Shown here: one piece after another, positions 7,507 through 16,319 of the stretch
Position numbering within the stretch: position 1 is the stretch's first letter
Layout of the letters: the number at the start of each line of letters is the position of its first letter
Source of the DNA: Streptomyces griseoruber
GTDB taxonomy: Bacteria; Actinomycetota; Actinomycetes; Streptomycetales; Streptomycetaceae
Reading direction: 5' to 3'
Length of the DNA: 64,000 nt
NCBI RefSeq assembly: GCF_001514205.1
Contig: NZ_KQ948772.1
Location: 150,697-214,696 of the forward strand
Notes under the pieces: generated by a model
Seen by the model: the letters and a program-made list of their open reading frames with translations, nothing else
Told to the model about the DNA's origin: nothing
Databases searched by the model: none
Translations under genes and position numbers: made by a program

Positions 7507-8322
7507 ATGAGCGAGGTGAGTCCCGTACTGACCGTGGCTGCCGACGGCGACATCCGCGTCGTCACGCTGAACCGCCCGGACCGGCTGAACGGCGTGTCCG
7601 AGGAGCTGCACCGCAGGCTCTCCGAGGTGTGGCGCGAGCTGGCCGACGACGCCGGGGCACGGGCGGTCGTGCTGACCGGCGCGGGCCGGGCGTTCAGCGC
7701 GGGCGGCGACTTCGACCATCTGCGCCGCCACCACACCGATCCGCAGCTGCGGGAGCGGTCGGTGCGGCTGGACCGCACGATCCAGACCGACATGATCCGC
7801 TTCCCGCTGCCGGTGGTCGCGGCCGTGAACGGCCCTGCCGTGGGCCTGGGCTGCTCGCTGGCCCTGGGCTGCGATCTCGTCCTGATGGCCGAGGACGCCT
7901 GGCTGGCCGACCCGCATGTCTCCGTGGGCCTGGTCGCGGGCGACGGCGGGGTCACCCTGTGGCCGCTGCTGACGAGCCTGCTGCGGGTGAAGGAGTACCT
8001 CTTCACCGGGGACCGCATCCCGGCCGCGACGGCGGTCGAACTGGGCCTGGCCAACCGGGTGGTGCCCGGCGACCGGCTGATGGACGAGGCGCTCGCCCTC
8101 GCCCGCCGGCTCGCCGCCCAGCCCGCCGAGGCCCTGCGCGCCACCAAGGCGGCCCTCGCCACGGTGGTCGAACAGGTCTCACGGGGCGGCATGGAGGCCG
8201 CGCTGCTGGCCGAGCGGGCCACGATGACCAGCCCGGACCACATCCGCATCGTCGACGCACTCGCCTCCCGGCCCGCCCGCCCGGCGGCGGCAGCCGCGAA
8301 CAATGCGGCCGGGGAGGGCTGA
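7507..8322 (+). CDS. enoyl-CoA hydratase/isomerase family protein (crotonase 1)
   Basis: 271 aa. The crotonase fold is clear: TLNRPDRLNGVSEELHRRL, the oxyanion-hole strand AGRAFSAGGDFDHL (about 59-72), NGPAVGLGCSLALGCDLVLM and VSVGLVAGDGG. Both catalytic glutamates of classical enoyl-CoA hydratase are replaced (GCSLAL for GCELA; DPHVSVG where PExxxG is usual). A non-hydratase reaction such as isomerisation, thioester hydrolysis or C-C cleavage is therefore as likely as hydration. First gene of a long operon driven by the GGTCTGACC promoter; the next gene begins five bases after its stop. Confidence 0.88.
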   Translation: MSEVSPVLTVAADGDIRVVTLNRPDRLNGVSEELHRRLSEVWRELADDAGARAVVLTGAGRAFSAGGDFDHLRRHHTDPQLRERSVRLDRTIQTDMIRFPLPVVAAVNGPAVGLGCSLALGCDLVLMAEDAWLADPHVSVGLVAGDGGVTLWPLLTSLLRVKEYLFTGDRIPAATAVELGLANRVVPGDRLMDEALALARRLAAQPAEALRATKAALATVVEQVSRGGMEAALLAERATMTSPDHIRIVDALASRPARPAAAAANNAAGEG

Positions 8323-8327
8323 GGAGC

Positions 8328-9299
8328 ATGGAGTCCGAGGAGTTCGCCCTGGTCCGTGAGCTGCTGCGGTCGTTCACGGCCCGGCACCGGATCGGCTCGG
8401 CCGACGAGGCCGGGCCCGCCGCCCGCTCGGCGGCGCAGCAGGCGCTCGACGGGCTGGGCCTCGCCGAGCTGCGCCGTACGGCGAAACCGGTCGCCACCGT
8501 CCAGGAGTGCGCGCTGCTCGCCGAGGAGCACGGCCGTCACCCCCTGACCACCTCCTTCCTCGGCAGGACCCTGCTGGCACCCGAGGCCGTACGGCTCCTC
8601 GGCGAGGCGGGCCGGGAGATCGACGGCACCCCCGCCCTCGCCCTCGCCCCCGACCTCGGCTTCCCCCGGCCGGACGCCGCCGCGCTCGTCGCCTGGGACT
8701 GCGAGGGCGCCGACAGCGCCCTGTGCGTGGACACCGAAGGCACGGTCCGCCGGGCCGAGCTGGGGCCGCCCGCCCCCACCGCCGACCTGCTGCGCACCGT
8801 GCGCGGCGCCCGGCCCGGCCCGGTCGTCGGCCGGCTCACCGCACCGGCCCTGAGGCACTGGCAGGCCTACGCCCTGGTGATCGTGACGAGCGAACTCGTC
8901 GGCGCGGCACGCGAGTTAGTCGCACTGAGCGTCGGCTATGCCCGCGAGCGCCGCCAGTACGGCCGTCCGATCGGCTCCTTCCAGGCGGTGCGGCATCTGC
9001 TGGCCGACGCGACGGTCCTGGTGGAGGCGTGCACGAGCGCCACCCGGTACGCCGCCTGGTGTCTGGACCACGAGCCGCCCGGCCGGGCGCTCACCGCGGC
9101 CCGGGTGGCGAAGGCGGAGGCCGGCTCCTCGGCGGTGGAGGCGGTGTACACGGGCATGCAGGTGTTCGGCGGGATCGCCCAGACCTGGGAGCACGTGGCC
9201 CATCTGTATCTGCGCAGGGTCCTGGTGGGCGCGACCGCGCTGGCGCCCCCGGGCGAGCTGCTGCCCACCCTGGCCGAACCCGAAGGGGCCACCCGATGA
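8328..9299 (+). CDS. acyl-CoA dehydrogenase, short subunit type (ACAD 2), contains a TTA codon
   Basis: 323 aa, shorter than ordinary ACADs (about 380) with a degenerate N-terminal half. The C-terminal half is typical of the smaller partner in heteromeric actinobacterial ACADs: YARERRQYGRPIGSFQAVRHLLAD, then GMQVFGGIAQTWEHVAHLYLRR. The ribosome site GAGGAG precedes ATG 8328. Its stop overlaps the start of ACAD 3 (ATGA), as expected for an obligate pair. Codon 197 is TTA (8916-8918), the rare leucine codon read only by the bldA tRNA in Streptomyces, so translation here and perhaps downstream would be developmentally limited. Heterodimer formation with ACAD 3 is inferred from family knowledge. 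Confidence 0.88.
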   Translation: MESEEFALVRELLRSFTARHRIGSADEAGPAARSAAQQALDGLGLAELRRTAKPVATVQECALLAEEHGRHPLTTSFLGRTLLAPEAVRLLGEAGREIDGTPALALAPDLGFPRPDAAALVAWDCEGADSALCVDTEGTVRRAELGPPAPTADLLRTVRGARPGPVVGRLTAPALRHWQAYALVIVTSELVGAARELVALSVGYARERRQYGRPIGSFQAVRHLLADATVLVEACTSATRYAAWCLDHEPPGRALTAARVAKAEAGSSAVEAVYTGMQVFGGIAQTWEHVAHLYLRRVLVGATALAPPGELLPTLAEPEGATR

Positions 9300-10444
9300 C
9301 GGAGGATCCCCTCGACTTCGGCGATCCCGCCGACCTGGAGCGCCTGCGGACCGCGTTCCGCGCCTGGCTGGCGGAGCACCCGCTCCCCGAGCGCCTCCCG
9401 GACGAGCCGCTGCCGGTCTTCCTCCACCGCTGGCACCGCCTGCTGCACTCCGGCGGCTGGGTCGGCCTCGACGTCCCCGAGGTGTACGGCGGACGTGGCC
9501 TGACGTCCCTTCATCAGGTGGCCGTCAGCGACGAGTTGGGGGCTCGTGGCGCACCCGGTGTCCCCCGCGTCGGCTATCTCGCCCACGCCCTGCTGGAGTT
9601 CGCCTCCGAGGACCAGCGCCGCCGGCTGCTGCCGCGCATGCTCGCCGGTGACGACGTGTGGTGCCAGGGCTTCAGCGAGCCCGGCGCCGGCTCGGACCTC
9701 GCGGGGATGAGCACGTACGCCGCCCGTCACGACGACGGCCACTACACCGTGCGCGGGCAGAAGCTCTGGACGAGTTACGCGCAGTACTCCGACCGCTGCC
9801 TCCTGCTGGCCCGTACCGATCGCACGGCTCGCCCGCACGCCTCGGTCACCGCGTTCGCCCTGCCCCTCGACCGGCCCGGGGTGACCGTGCGCCCGCTGCG
9901 GGCGGCCAACGGCGACGACGAGTTCTGCGAGCTGTTCCTGGACGACGTACGGCTGGAGGAGTCCGAGCGGATCGGGGCCGAGGGGGACGGCTGGGCGCTG
10001 GCGATGACGACGGTGTCGTACGAACGCAACGCGCTGGACACCGGGCATCTGTCCAAGTACGGGCTGCTGGTGGAACGGCTGCGGCGGACCGCCCACGAGC
10101 GGCGCGGGGAGCTGCCGGACGGGCTGCTGTCGGAGATCGGACGCTGCGTCGTCGACTACGAGGTGCTGCTCGCGCACGCCCGCCGCCGGATCGCCGAACG
10201 GCTCGCCGGACAGCCCGCGGGGCCGGAGTCGTCCGTCGACAAGCTGTTGATGACGCGGGCCGAACAGCGCCTGTACGCGACGGCGTTGAAGGTGTTCCCG
10301 CAGGAGGTGCACGGGCCGGGCGGGGACGTCTTCGCCCAGTACCTCTACTCCCGGGCCGCGTCCGTGTACGGCGGCACCTCGCAGATCCAGCGGAACATCA
10401 TCGCCCAGCGCGTGCTGCGCCTGACCGACGGAGCGGACCGATGA
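9296..10444 (+). CDS. acyl-CoA dehydrogenase, large subunit type (ACAD 3)
   Basis: 382 aa. It shows VPEVYGGRGLTSL, the FAD/substrate motif FSEPGAGSDLAGM, KLWTSYAQ, and the C-terminal SVYGGTSQIQRNIIAQRVL. Gly replaces the catalytic Glu of the EGTSQIQ motif, and the alternative position reads VSYERNAL, where the Glu in YER may serve as base. This pattern is usual in the heteromeric steroid/isoprenoid-type ACADs whose partner lacks part of the FAD site. It overlaps ACAD 2 upstream and the acyl-CoA ligase downstream by ATGA, so the three are translationally coupled. The substrate is likely a bulky or branched acyl-CoA; this is inferred. Confidence 0.9.
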   Translation: MTEDPLDFGDPADLERLRTAFRAWLAEHPLPERLPDEPLPVFLHRWHRLLHSGGWVGLDVPEVYGGRGLTSLHQVAVSDELGARGAPGVPRVGYLAHALLEFASEDQRRRLLPRMLAGDDVWCQGFSEPGAGSDLAGMSTYAARHDDGHYTVRGQKLWTSYAQYSDRCLLLARTDRTARPHASVTAFALPLDRPGVTVRPLRAANGDDEFCELFLDDVRLEESERIGAEGDGWALAMTTVSYERNALDTGHLSKYGLLVERLRRTAHERRGELPDGLLSEIGRCVVDYEVLLAHARRRIAERLAGQPAGPESSVDKLLMTRAEQRLYATALKVFPQEVHGPGGDVFAQYLYSRAASVYGGTSQIQRNIIAQRVLRLTDGADR

Positions 10445-12027
10445 GCCAACTCAAGCGGTACGACGAGGAGTTCCGGAGCATTCCGCACGTCATCCGGTTG
10501 GCCGCCCGCCGGTTCGGCGACCGCCCGGCGCTCGTCGAGGGCGAACGGCGGCTGAGCTTCGCCGGACTGGAGGCGTTGATGCTGCGGTCCGTCCGGTCGG
10601 CCGTGGCGCTCGGCATCGAACCGGGCGACCGGGTGGGCCTGTGCGGACCGAACTCGGCGGAGTGGATCGTCGCCGCGCTCGGCATCCAGGGCGCGGGCGG
10701 GATCGTCGTCCCGCTCAACACCCGCTTCAAGGCCGGGGAGATCTCCTACATCCTGCGCACGTCCGGGGCGAAGGCGCTCTTCGCCGCCACCTCCTTCCTC
10801 GGCACCGACCACATCGCCGCGCTGAAGGAGGCCGACCCCGCGCTGCCGGCGACGGCGACGACGGTCGCGCTGCCCGGGCCGCGCGGTGCGGCCGGGCTGG
10901 GCTGGGAGGAGTTCCTCGCCCTCGGCGAGGCGTCGGACGTGTCCGCCGCGCACGCGGCGATCGACCGGCTCGGCCCCGGCGACGTCTCGGACGTGATGTT
11001 CACCTCCGGCACCACCGGCCACCCCAAGGGCGTGATCCTCACCCACGGCCAGTCGCTGCGCGCCTACGGCTGGATGTCGCAGGAGTACACCTTCCGGGCC
11101 TCGGACACCTTCCTGGTCGTCCCGCCGTTCTTCCACTGCTTCGGCTACAAGGCGGGCTGGCTCGCGTCCTTCCTGCACGGCGTGACCGTCGTCCCCCTGC
11201 CGGTCTTCGACGCCGGCCGGGCGCTGGAGATCATCGAGCGGGAGCGGGTGAGCATCCTCCTCGGCCCGCCCACGATCTTCCACGATCTCCTCGACCACCC
11301 CGACCGCGCCGGACGCGACCTCTCCTCCCTCCGGGTGTCCATGACCGGCGGCACGACGGTCCCGGAGTCCCTGATCCGGGCGATGAAGAAGGACCTGGGC
11401 TTCGACATCGTGCTGAGCGCGTACGGACTCACCGAGTCGACGGCCCTGGTGACCTCGACCCGCCCCGGCGACGGCGAGGAGACCGTCGCCCGCACCACCG
11501 GCCGCCCGATCCCGGGCGTCGAGGTACGGATCGCCGCCGGCGACGCCGGCCCGGACGGGGTCGGGGAGGTCCTGGTACGCGGCTACAACGTCACGCGCGG
11601 CTACTGGGACGACCCGGCCGCCACCGCCGAGGCCGTCGACCCGGACGGCTGGCTGCACACCGGGGACGTCGGGCGGCTCGACCCGGACGGCAATCTGTCG
11701 ATCGTCGACCGGAAGAAGGAGATGTACATCGTCGGCGGCTTCAACGCCTACCCCGCCGAGATAGAGAAGCTCCTCCTCGGCTTCGGGCCCGTCGCCCAGG
11801 TCGCGGTCGTCGGCGTGCCCGACGAGCGGCTCGGGGAGGTCGGCTGTGCCTTCGTCGTCCCCCGGGCTGGCGCGGAGGTCACCGAGGCGGACGTGGTGGC
11901 CTGGGCCCGGGAGCACATGGCCAACTTCAAGGTGCCGCGCCAGGTGCGGTTCGTGGCGGCGCTGCCGCGCAACGCGAGCCAGAAGGTGCTCAAGCACGAG
12001 CTGCGCGAGCGGTTCGGGAGCCGCTGA
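10441..12027 (+). CDS. acyl-CoA synthetase (AMP-forming), FadD type
   Basis: 528 aa ANL-superfamily ligase of full length. Motifs in order are the AMP-binding loop MFTSGTTGHPKGVILTHG (about 183-200), YGLTES (about 326), GWLHTGDVG (about 402-410), the hinge DRKKEMYIVGGFNAYPAEIE and the C-terminal catalytic Lys in RNASQKVLKHELR. It activates a carboxylic acid with ATP and CoA and is the entry step of this operon. The set of partners (two-subunit ACAD, crotonases, thiolase, CoA-transferase) resembles gene sets for cyclic or branched acid degradation such as steroid-ring or terpene catabolism. No steroid-specific gene (kstD, hsa genes) is in view, so the substrate stays open. Confidence 0.93.
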   Translation: MSQLKRYDEEFRSIPHVIRLAARRFGDRPALVEGERRLSFAGLEALMLRSVRSAVALGIEPGDRVGLCGPNSAEWIVAALGIQGAGGIVVPLNTRFKAGEISYILRTSGAKALFAATSFLGTDHIAALKEADPALPATATTVALPGPRGAAGLGWEEFLALGEASDVSAAHAAIDRLGPGDVSDVMFTSGTTGHPKGVILTHGQSLRAYGWMSQEYTFRASDTFLVVPPFFHCFGYKAGWLASFLHGVTVVPLPVFDAGRALEIIERERVSILLGPPTIFHDLLDHPDRAGRDLSSLRVSMTGGTTVPESLIRAMKKDLGFDIVLSAYGLTESTALVTSTRPGDGEETVARTTGRPIPGVEVRIAAGDAGPDGVGEVLVRGYNVTRGYWDDPAATAEAVDPDGWLHTGDVGRLDPDGNLSIVDRKKEMYIVGGFNAYPAEIEKLLLGFGPVAQVAVVGVPDERLGEVGCAFVVPRAGAEVTEADVVAWAREHMANFKVPRQVRFVAALPRNASQKVLKHELRERFGSR

Positions 12028-12028
12028 G

Positions 12029-13222
12029 ATGGGCCGGGAGGGCCCCCTCGCGGGGATCACGGTCGTGGCACTGGAACAGGCGGTGTCGGCCCCCATGTGC
12101 ACCCGTACGCTGGGGGACTTCGGGGCCCGTGTCATCAAGGTGGAGAACCCCCGGGGCGGCGACTTCGCCCGGCACTACGACGAGGTGGTGGGCGGTCTCG
12201 CCGCGCACTTCGTGTGGGCCAACCGGGGCAAGGAGTCGGTGGCCCTGGACCTCAAGTCCCGTGCGGGGATGCGGGTTCTGCACCGGCTGCTGGACCGCGC
12301 CGACGCGCTCGTCTCCAACCTCGCCCCCGGCGCCCTGGCGAAACTCGGCCTGTGCGCCAAGGACCTGGCGGTGCGTCACCCGGACCTGATCGCCGTCGAG
12401 ATCGACGGATACGGCCCCGGCGGCCCCCTCTCCCACAAGCGCGCCTACGACCTGCTGGTCCAGGCCGAGTCGGGGGCCTGCGCGGTCACCGGCCGGCCCG
12501 GACAGCCGGCGAAGCCCGGGCCGCCGGTGGCCGATGTGTGCAGCGGGCTGTACGCGGCGCTGTCGGCGACGGCGCTGCTGTACGCCAAGGGGCGGGGCCG
12601 GGCCGGGCCCGGGTCGGTGTCGGTGAGCCTCTTCGACACCATGGCCGAGCTGATGGGCTACCCCCTCACCCACACCCGGCACTCGGGCGTGGAGCAGCAG
12701 CCGCTCGGGATGAGTTCGCCGGCCGTGGCGCCGTACGGGGCCTATTCCACGGCCGACGGGCAGACCGTCGTGCTGGGGACGACCAACGACCGCGAGTGGG
12801 ACCGGCTCGCCCGCGAGCTGCTGGGACGGCCCGACCTCGCGGACGACGACCGGTTCCGCGGCAACGCGGGGCGGGTGGCGCACCGGGCGGTCCTCGACGC
12901 CGAGATCACCGCCTGGTGCGCGCGCCACGACCTGGCGGACGTCCAGGACCGGGCGGACGCGGCGGGCATCGGCAACGCCCGCTACAACACACCGAGCGAG
13001 GTCCTCGCCCATCCGCAGCTCGCCGCCCGCGACCGCTGGCGGGAGATCGACACCCCGGCGGGGCCGGTGCCGGCGCTGCTGCCGCCGCCGGTGATCGACG
13101 GCTTCGATCCGCCGATGGGCGCGGTGCCGGCGCTCGGGCAGCACACCGACGCCGTGCTCGCCGAACTCGGGCTGTCCGAGGGGGAGATCGCCGGACTCCG
13201 GGAGCGGGGAGCGGTCGGATGA
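12029..13222 (+). CDS. CaiB/BaiF (family III) CoA-transferase, full length
   Basis: 397 aa. The N-terminal GITVVALEQAVSAPMCTRTLGDFGARVIKVENP and NRGKESVALDLKSRAGMRVLHRLL are signature stretches of the family. The catalytic aspartate lies in KRAYDLLVQAESG. The C-terminal half continues to the usual EVLAHPQLAARDRWREI. It moves CoA between a thioester donor and an acid, avoiding ATP cost, or accepts CoA from a pathway intermediate. It starts two bases after the ligase stop and overlaps the next crotonase gene. The co-occurrence of a ligase and a CoA-transferase suggests that two different acids are activated. Confidence 0.93.
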   Translation: MGREGPLAGITVVALEQAVSAPMCTRTLGDFGARVIKVENPRGGDFARHYDEVVGGLAAHFVWANRGKESVALDLKSRAGMRVLHRLLDRADALVSNLAPGALAKLGLCAKDLAVRHPDLIAVEIDGYGPGGPLSHKRAYDLLVQAESGACAVTGRPGQPAKPGPPVADVCSGLYAALSATALLYAKGRGRAGPGSVSVSLFDTMAELMGYPLTHTRHSGVEQQPLGMSSPAVAPYGAYSTADGQTVVLGTTNDREWDRLARELLGRPDLADDDRFRGNAGRVAHRAVLDAEITAWCARHDLADVQDRADAAGIGNARYNTPSEVLAHPQLAARDRWREIDTPAGPVPALLPPPVIDGFDPPMGAVPALGQHTDAVLAELGLSEGEIAGLRERGAVG

Positions 13223-14022
13223 GCGTGAGCGTGCTGCCGATACACGACGCCGACGGGGTGCGCACCCTGACCCTCAACCGGCCGCACCGCAGGAACGCCC
13301 TCGACGCGGAGCTGTGGGAGGCACTGCGCACCGCCCTGGCCGCGGCGGGGCGCGACCGGAGCGTACGGGCGCTGGTGCTGACCGGGGCGGGCGGGGCGTT
13401 CTGTTCCGGGGCCGAGCTGCCCAGAGAGGTCGGCGCGGCCCATCCCCTGTACCGGATGCGGACGTTGACCGACGTGGCGCTGCTGCTGCACGAGCTGCCG
13501 GTGCCCACGGTCGCCAAGGTGACCGGGCCGGCCGTGGGCGCGGGCTGGAACCTGGCCCTCGGCTGCGATCTGGTGGTGGCGACCCCGGAGTCGACGTTCT
13601 CGCAGATCTTCGCGCGGCGCGGACTCTCCCTCGACCTGGGCGGCTCCTGGCTGCTGCCGAGGCTCGTCGGCCTCCAACAGGCCAAGCGGCTCGCCCTGTT
13701 GGCGGAGACGGTCGACGCGGCGCAGGCCCTCGCGCTCGGCCTGGTCACCTGGGTGGTGGACGCGGGTGAGGTGGACGCGTTCGTGGACGACGTCACCGCA
13801 CGCCTGACGGCCGGGCCGCCGGTGGCGCTCGCCCAGACCAAGGCGCTGCTGAACGAGGGCGCCGATCGCAGCCTGCGGGACGCCCTCGCGAGCGAGGCGC
13901 GGGCGCAGTCGGTCAACTTCGCCTCCGCCGACGCCCCGGAGGCCTTCGCGGCCTTCGCGCACAAGCGCGCGCCGCGCTTCACGGGCCGCTGGGCGGTACC
14001 GGGACGAACGGAGGACGTGTGA
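13219..14022 (+). CDS. enoyl-CoA hydratase/isomerase family protein (crotonase 2, PaaG-like)
   Basis: 267 aa crotonase: TLNRPHRRNALDAELWEALR, oxyanion-hole segment GGAFCSGAELPRE, GPAVGAGWNLALGCDLVVA, then FARRGLSLDLGGSWLLPRLVG. The first hydratase Glu is replaced (GWNLA) and an Asp stands at the second site (LDLGGSW). That is the pattern of the isomerases PaaG and PaaB-like enzymes (PDSGGSW) rather than of hydratases. A double-bond or ring isomerisation of a CoA ester is the best guess. Overlaps the CoA-transferase stop (ATGA) and is overlapped by the thiolase start (GTGA). Confidence 0.88.
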   Translation: MSVSVLPIHDADGVRTLTLNRPHRRNALDAELWEALRTALAAAGRDRSVRALVLTGAGGAFCSGAELPREVGAAHPLYRMRTLTDVALLLHELPVPTVAKVTGPAVGAGWNLALGCDLVVATPESTFSQIFARRGLSLDLGGSWLLPRLVGLQQAKRLALLAETVDAAQALALGLVTWVVDAGEVDAFVDDVTARLTAGPPVALAQTKALLNEGADRSLRDALASEARAQSVNFASADAPEAFAAFAHKRAPRFTGRWAVPGRTEDV

Positions 14023-15155
14023 TGCGGGAAGCGGTGATCGTGGCGGCGGTGCGCACGCCCGTCGGCAGAAGGGGCGGGGGCCTGGCGGAGGTCCATCCGG
14101 CCGACCTGTCCGCCGCGGTGCTCGGCGCCCTGGTGGACCGGACCGGCCTCGACCCGGAGGCGGTCGACGATGTGATCTGGGGGTGTGTCTCCCAGATCGG
14201 CGACCAGTCGAGCAACATCGGCCGGTACGCGGTCCTCGCGGCGGGCTGGCCGGAGAGCGTGCCGGGGACCACGGTCAACCGGGCCTGCGGGTCGGGTCAG
14301 CAGGCCCTGGAGTTCGCGGTCCAGTCGGTGCTGTCGGGTCAGCACGAGCTGGTCGTGGCGGGCGGGGTGGAGGTGATGAGCCGGGTGCCGCTGGGCTCGG
14401 CCAGGGCGGGCGGGATGCCGTACGGGCCCCGGGTCCGCGCCCGCTACGAGGACTTCTCCTTCGATCAGGGGCTGTCCGCCGAACTCATCGCACGCAAGTG
14501 GGGGTTCACGCGGGAGAGGCTCGACGCGTTCGCGGCGCTGTCGCACGAGCGGGCGGCGGTCGCGCAGGACGCGGGCGCGTTCACCGGGGAGATCGTGCCG
14601 GTCGCGGGGGTCGAGGCCGACGAGGGGATCCGGCGGGGCAGCAGCGTGGAGACGCTGGCCCGGCTGAAGCCCTCCTTCCAGGAGGACGGGGTGATCCACG
14701 CGGGCAACGCCTCGCAGATCTCCGACGGCGCGGCCGCCCTGGTCGTCACCACCCCCGGCAGGGCACGGCAGTTGGGCCTTCGGCCACTCGTCCGGTACCG
14801 GGCGGGCGCGGTGGTGGGATCCGACCCGGTGCTGATGCTGACGGGGCCGGTCCCGGCGACCGGGAAGGTGCTGCGCAAGGCCGGGGTGGGGCTGTCCGAG
14901 GTCGGGGTGTTCGAGGTGAACGAGGCCTTCGCGTCGGTGCCGCTGGCCTGGCTCGCGGAGACCGGCGCCGACCCGGAGCGGCTGAATCCGCTCGGCGGGG
15001 CGATCGCCCTCGGGCATCCGCTGGGCGCCTCGGGGGCCGTCCTGATGACCCGCATGATCCACCACATGCGGGCGCACCGCCTGCGGTACGGCCTGCAGAC
15101 CATGTGCGAGGGCGGCGGCACCGCCAACGCCACCCTCGTCGAACTCGCCTCCTGA
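14019..15155 (+). CDS. acetyl-CoA acyltransferase (thiolase)
   Basis: 378 aa type I thiolase. The acylated cysteine is Cys90 (VNRACGSGQQALEF), the base pair is His333 (ALGHPLGASGA) and Cys363 (MCEGGGTANA), and the CoA-binding NASQISDGAAAL is present. The GTG start at 14019 overlaps the crotonase stop; ATG at 14022 is an equal choice. It performs thiolytic release of acetyl-CoA or propionyl-CoA from the 3-oxoacyl-CoA produced by the upstream enzymes, the final cleavage step of the operon. High confidence in family; chain-length or ring preference unknown. Confidence 0.95.
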   Translation: MMREAVIVAAVRTPVGRRGGGLAEVHPADLSAAVLGALVDRTGLDPEAVDDVIWGCVSQIGDQSSNIGRYAVLAAGWPESVPGTTVNRACGSGQQALEFAVQSVLSGQHELVVAGGVEVMSRVPLGSARAGGMPYGPRVRARYEDFSFDQGLSAELIARKWGFTRERLDAFAALSHERAAVAQDAGAFTGEIVPVAGVEADEGIRRGSSVETLARLKPSFQEDGVIHAGNASQISDGAAALVVTTPGRARQLGLRPLVRYRAGAVVGSDPVLMLTGPVPATGKVLRKAGVGLSEVGVFEVNEAFASVPLAWLAETGADPERLNPLGGAIALGHPLGASGAVLMTRMIHHMRAHRLRYGLQTMCEGGGTANATLVELAS

Positions 15156-15167
15156 CGGGAGCCGTCC

Positions 15168-16316
15168 GTGCAGCGCACGCTCTTCACCGACGACCACGAG
15201 ACGTTCCGCGCCCTGGTGCGGGACGTGGTGGCGAACGAGGTGGTCCCGCACTACGCCGCGTGGGAGAAGGCCGGCCGGCTCCCCCGCTCCTTCTTCGAAC
15301 TCCTCGGCTCGCTCGGTCTGTTGGGCATGGCGGTCCCGGAGGAGTACGGCGGTGGCGGCCGGCCCGACTACCGCTACAACGTGGTCCTCCAGGAGGAGGC
15401 GGCCCGCGCCCTGGTCACCCTGGGCACGGTGCGCACCCAGCTCGACGTGGTGCTGCCCTACTTCCTCGCCTACGCCGACGCCGGGCAGCGGCGGCGCTGG
15501 TTCCCCGGGCTGGCCTCCGGGAAGCTGCTCACCGCCGTCGCGATGACCGAGCCCGGCACCGGCTCCGATCTCGCCGGGATCCGTACGACCGCCGTGCGGG
15601 ACGGGGACGCGTACGTGCTGAACGGGGCGAAGACGTTCATCACCGGCGGGCTGCTCGCCGATCTGGTGATCGTGGTGGCGCGCACGGCGTCGGATCCCGG
15701 GAACCGGCGGGCCGGGCTGACGCTGCTGGTCGTGGAGGACGGCATGCCCGGCTTCACCCGGGGGCGGGTGCTCGACAAGCTGGGCATCAAGGTGCAGGAC
15801 ACCGTCGAGCTGGCCTTCGACGACGTCCGCGTACCGGTCGCCAACCGGCTCGGCGAGGAGGGCGCCGCCTTCTCCTACCTCGGCCACAACCTCCCCCAGG
15901 AACGGATGACGGTGGCCGTCGGCTCGGTGGCCCAGACACGCGCCGCGCTGGACACGACGGTCGCGTACGTCAAGGAGCGCGAGGTGTTCGGGCGGACCGT
16001 CGCCTCGTTCCAGCACACGAAGTTCGAACTCGCCGCCGTGTCAGCCGAGTTGGAGGCGGCGCAGAGTCTGCTCGACCGGGCGGTGCTGGAGCTGGTCGAG
16101 GGCCGGCTGTCCGGTGCGGACGCGGCGAAGGCCAAGCTGTTCTGCACCGAGGCGCAGGCGCGGGCCGTCGACCGCTGTCTTCAACTCTTCGGCGGATACG
16201 GCTATCTGCTGGAGTACCCGATCGCCCGGCTGTACGCGGACGCCCGGATCACCCGTATCTACGCCGGGACGAGCGAGGTCATGAAGGTCATCATCGCCAG
16301 GTCTTTGGGGTTGTGA
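15168..16316 (+). CDS. acyl-CoA dehydrogenase (ACAD 4)
   Basis: 382 aa, GTG start 12 bases after the thiolase stop. ACAD motifs are MAVPEEYGGGG (54-64), AMTEPGTGSDLAGI (125-138), GAKTFITGG and FGGYGYLLEYP. The terminal motif is IYAGTSEVMKVIIARSLG with Ala in place of the catalytic Glu. Glu245 in LPQERM provides the alternative base as in isovaleryl-CoA-type dehydrogenases, so activity is likely. It is the second single-subunit dehydrogenase of the region and would serve a different oxidation step from ACAD 1 and the ACAD 2/3 pair. Confidence 0.92.
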   Translation: MQRTLFTDDHETFRALVRDVVANEVVPHYAAWEKAGRLPRSFFELLGSLGLLGMAVPEEYGGGGRPDYRYNVVLQEEAARALVTLGTVRTQLDVVLPYFLAYADAGQRRRWFPGLASGKLLTAVAMTEPGTGSDLAGIRTTAVRDGDAYVLNGAKTFITGGLLADLVIVVARTASDPGNRRAGLTLLVVEDGMPGFTRGRVLDKLGIKVQDTVELAFDDVRVPVANRLGEEGAAFSYLGHNLPQERMTVAVGSVAQTRAALDTTVAYVKEREVFGRTVASFQHTKFELAAVSAELEAAQSLLDRAVLELVEGRLSGADAAKAKLFCTEAQARAVDRCLQLFGGYGYLLEYPIARLYADARITRIYAGTSEVMKVIIARSLGL

Positions 16317-16319
16317 GCC

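Noticed and set aside
12906..16016. 1036-aa leftward open frame
   Set aside because: Shadow of the crotonase, thiolase and ACAD genes; low-complexity Arg/Pro/Gly composition.
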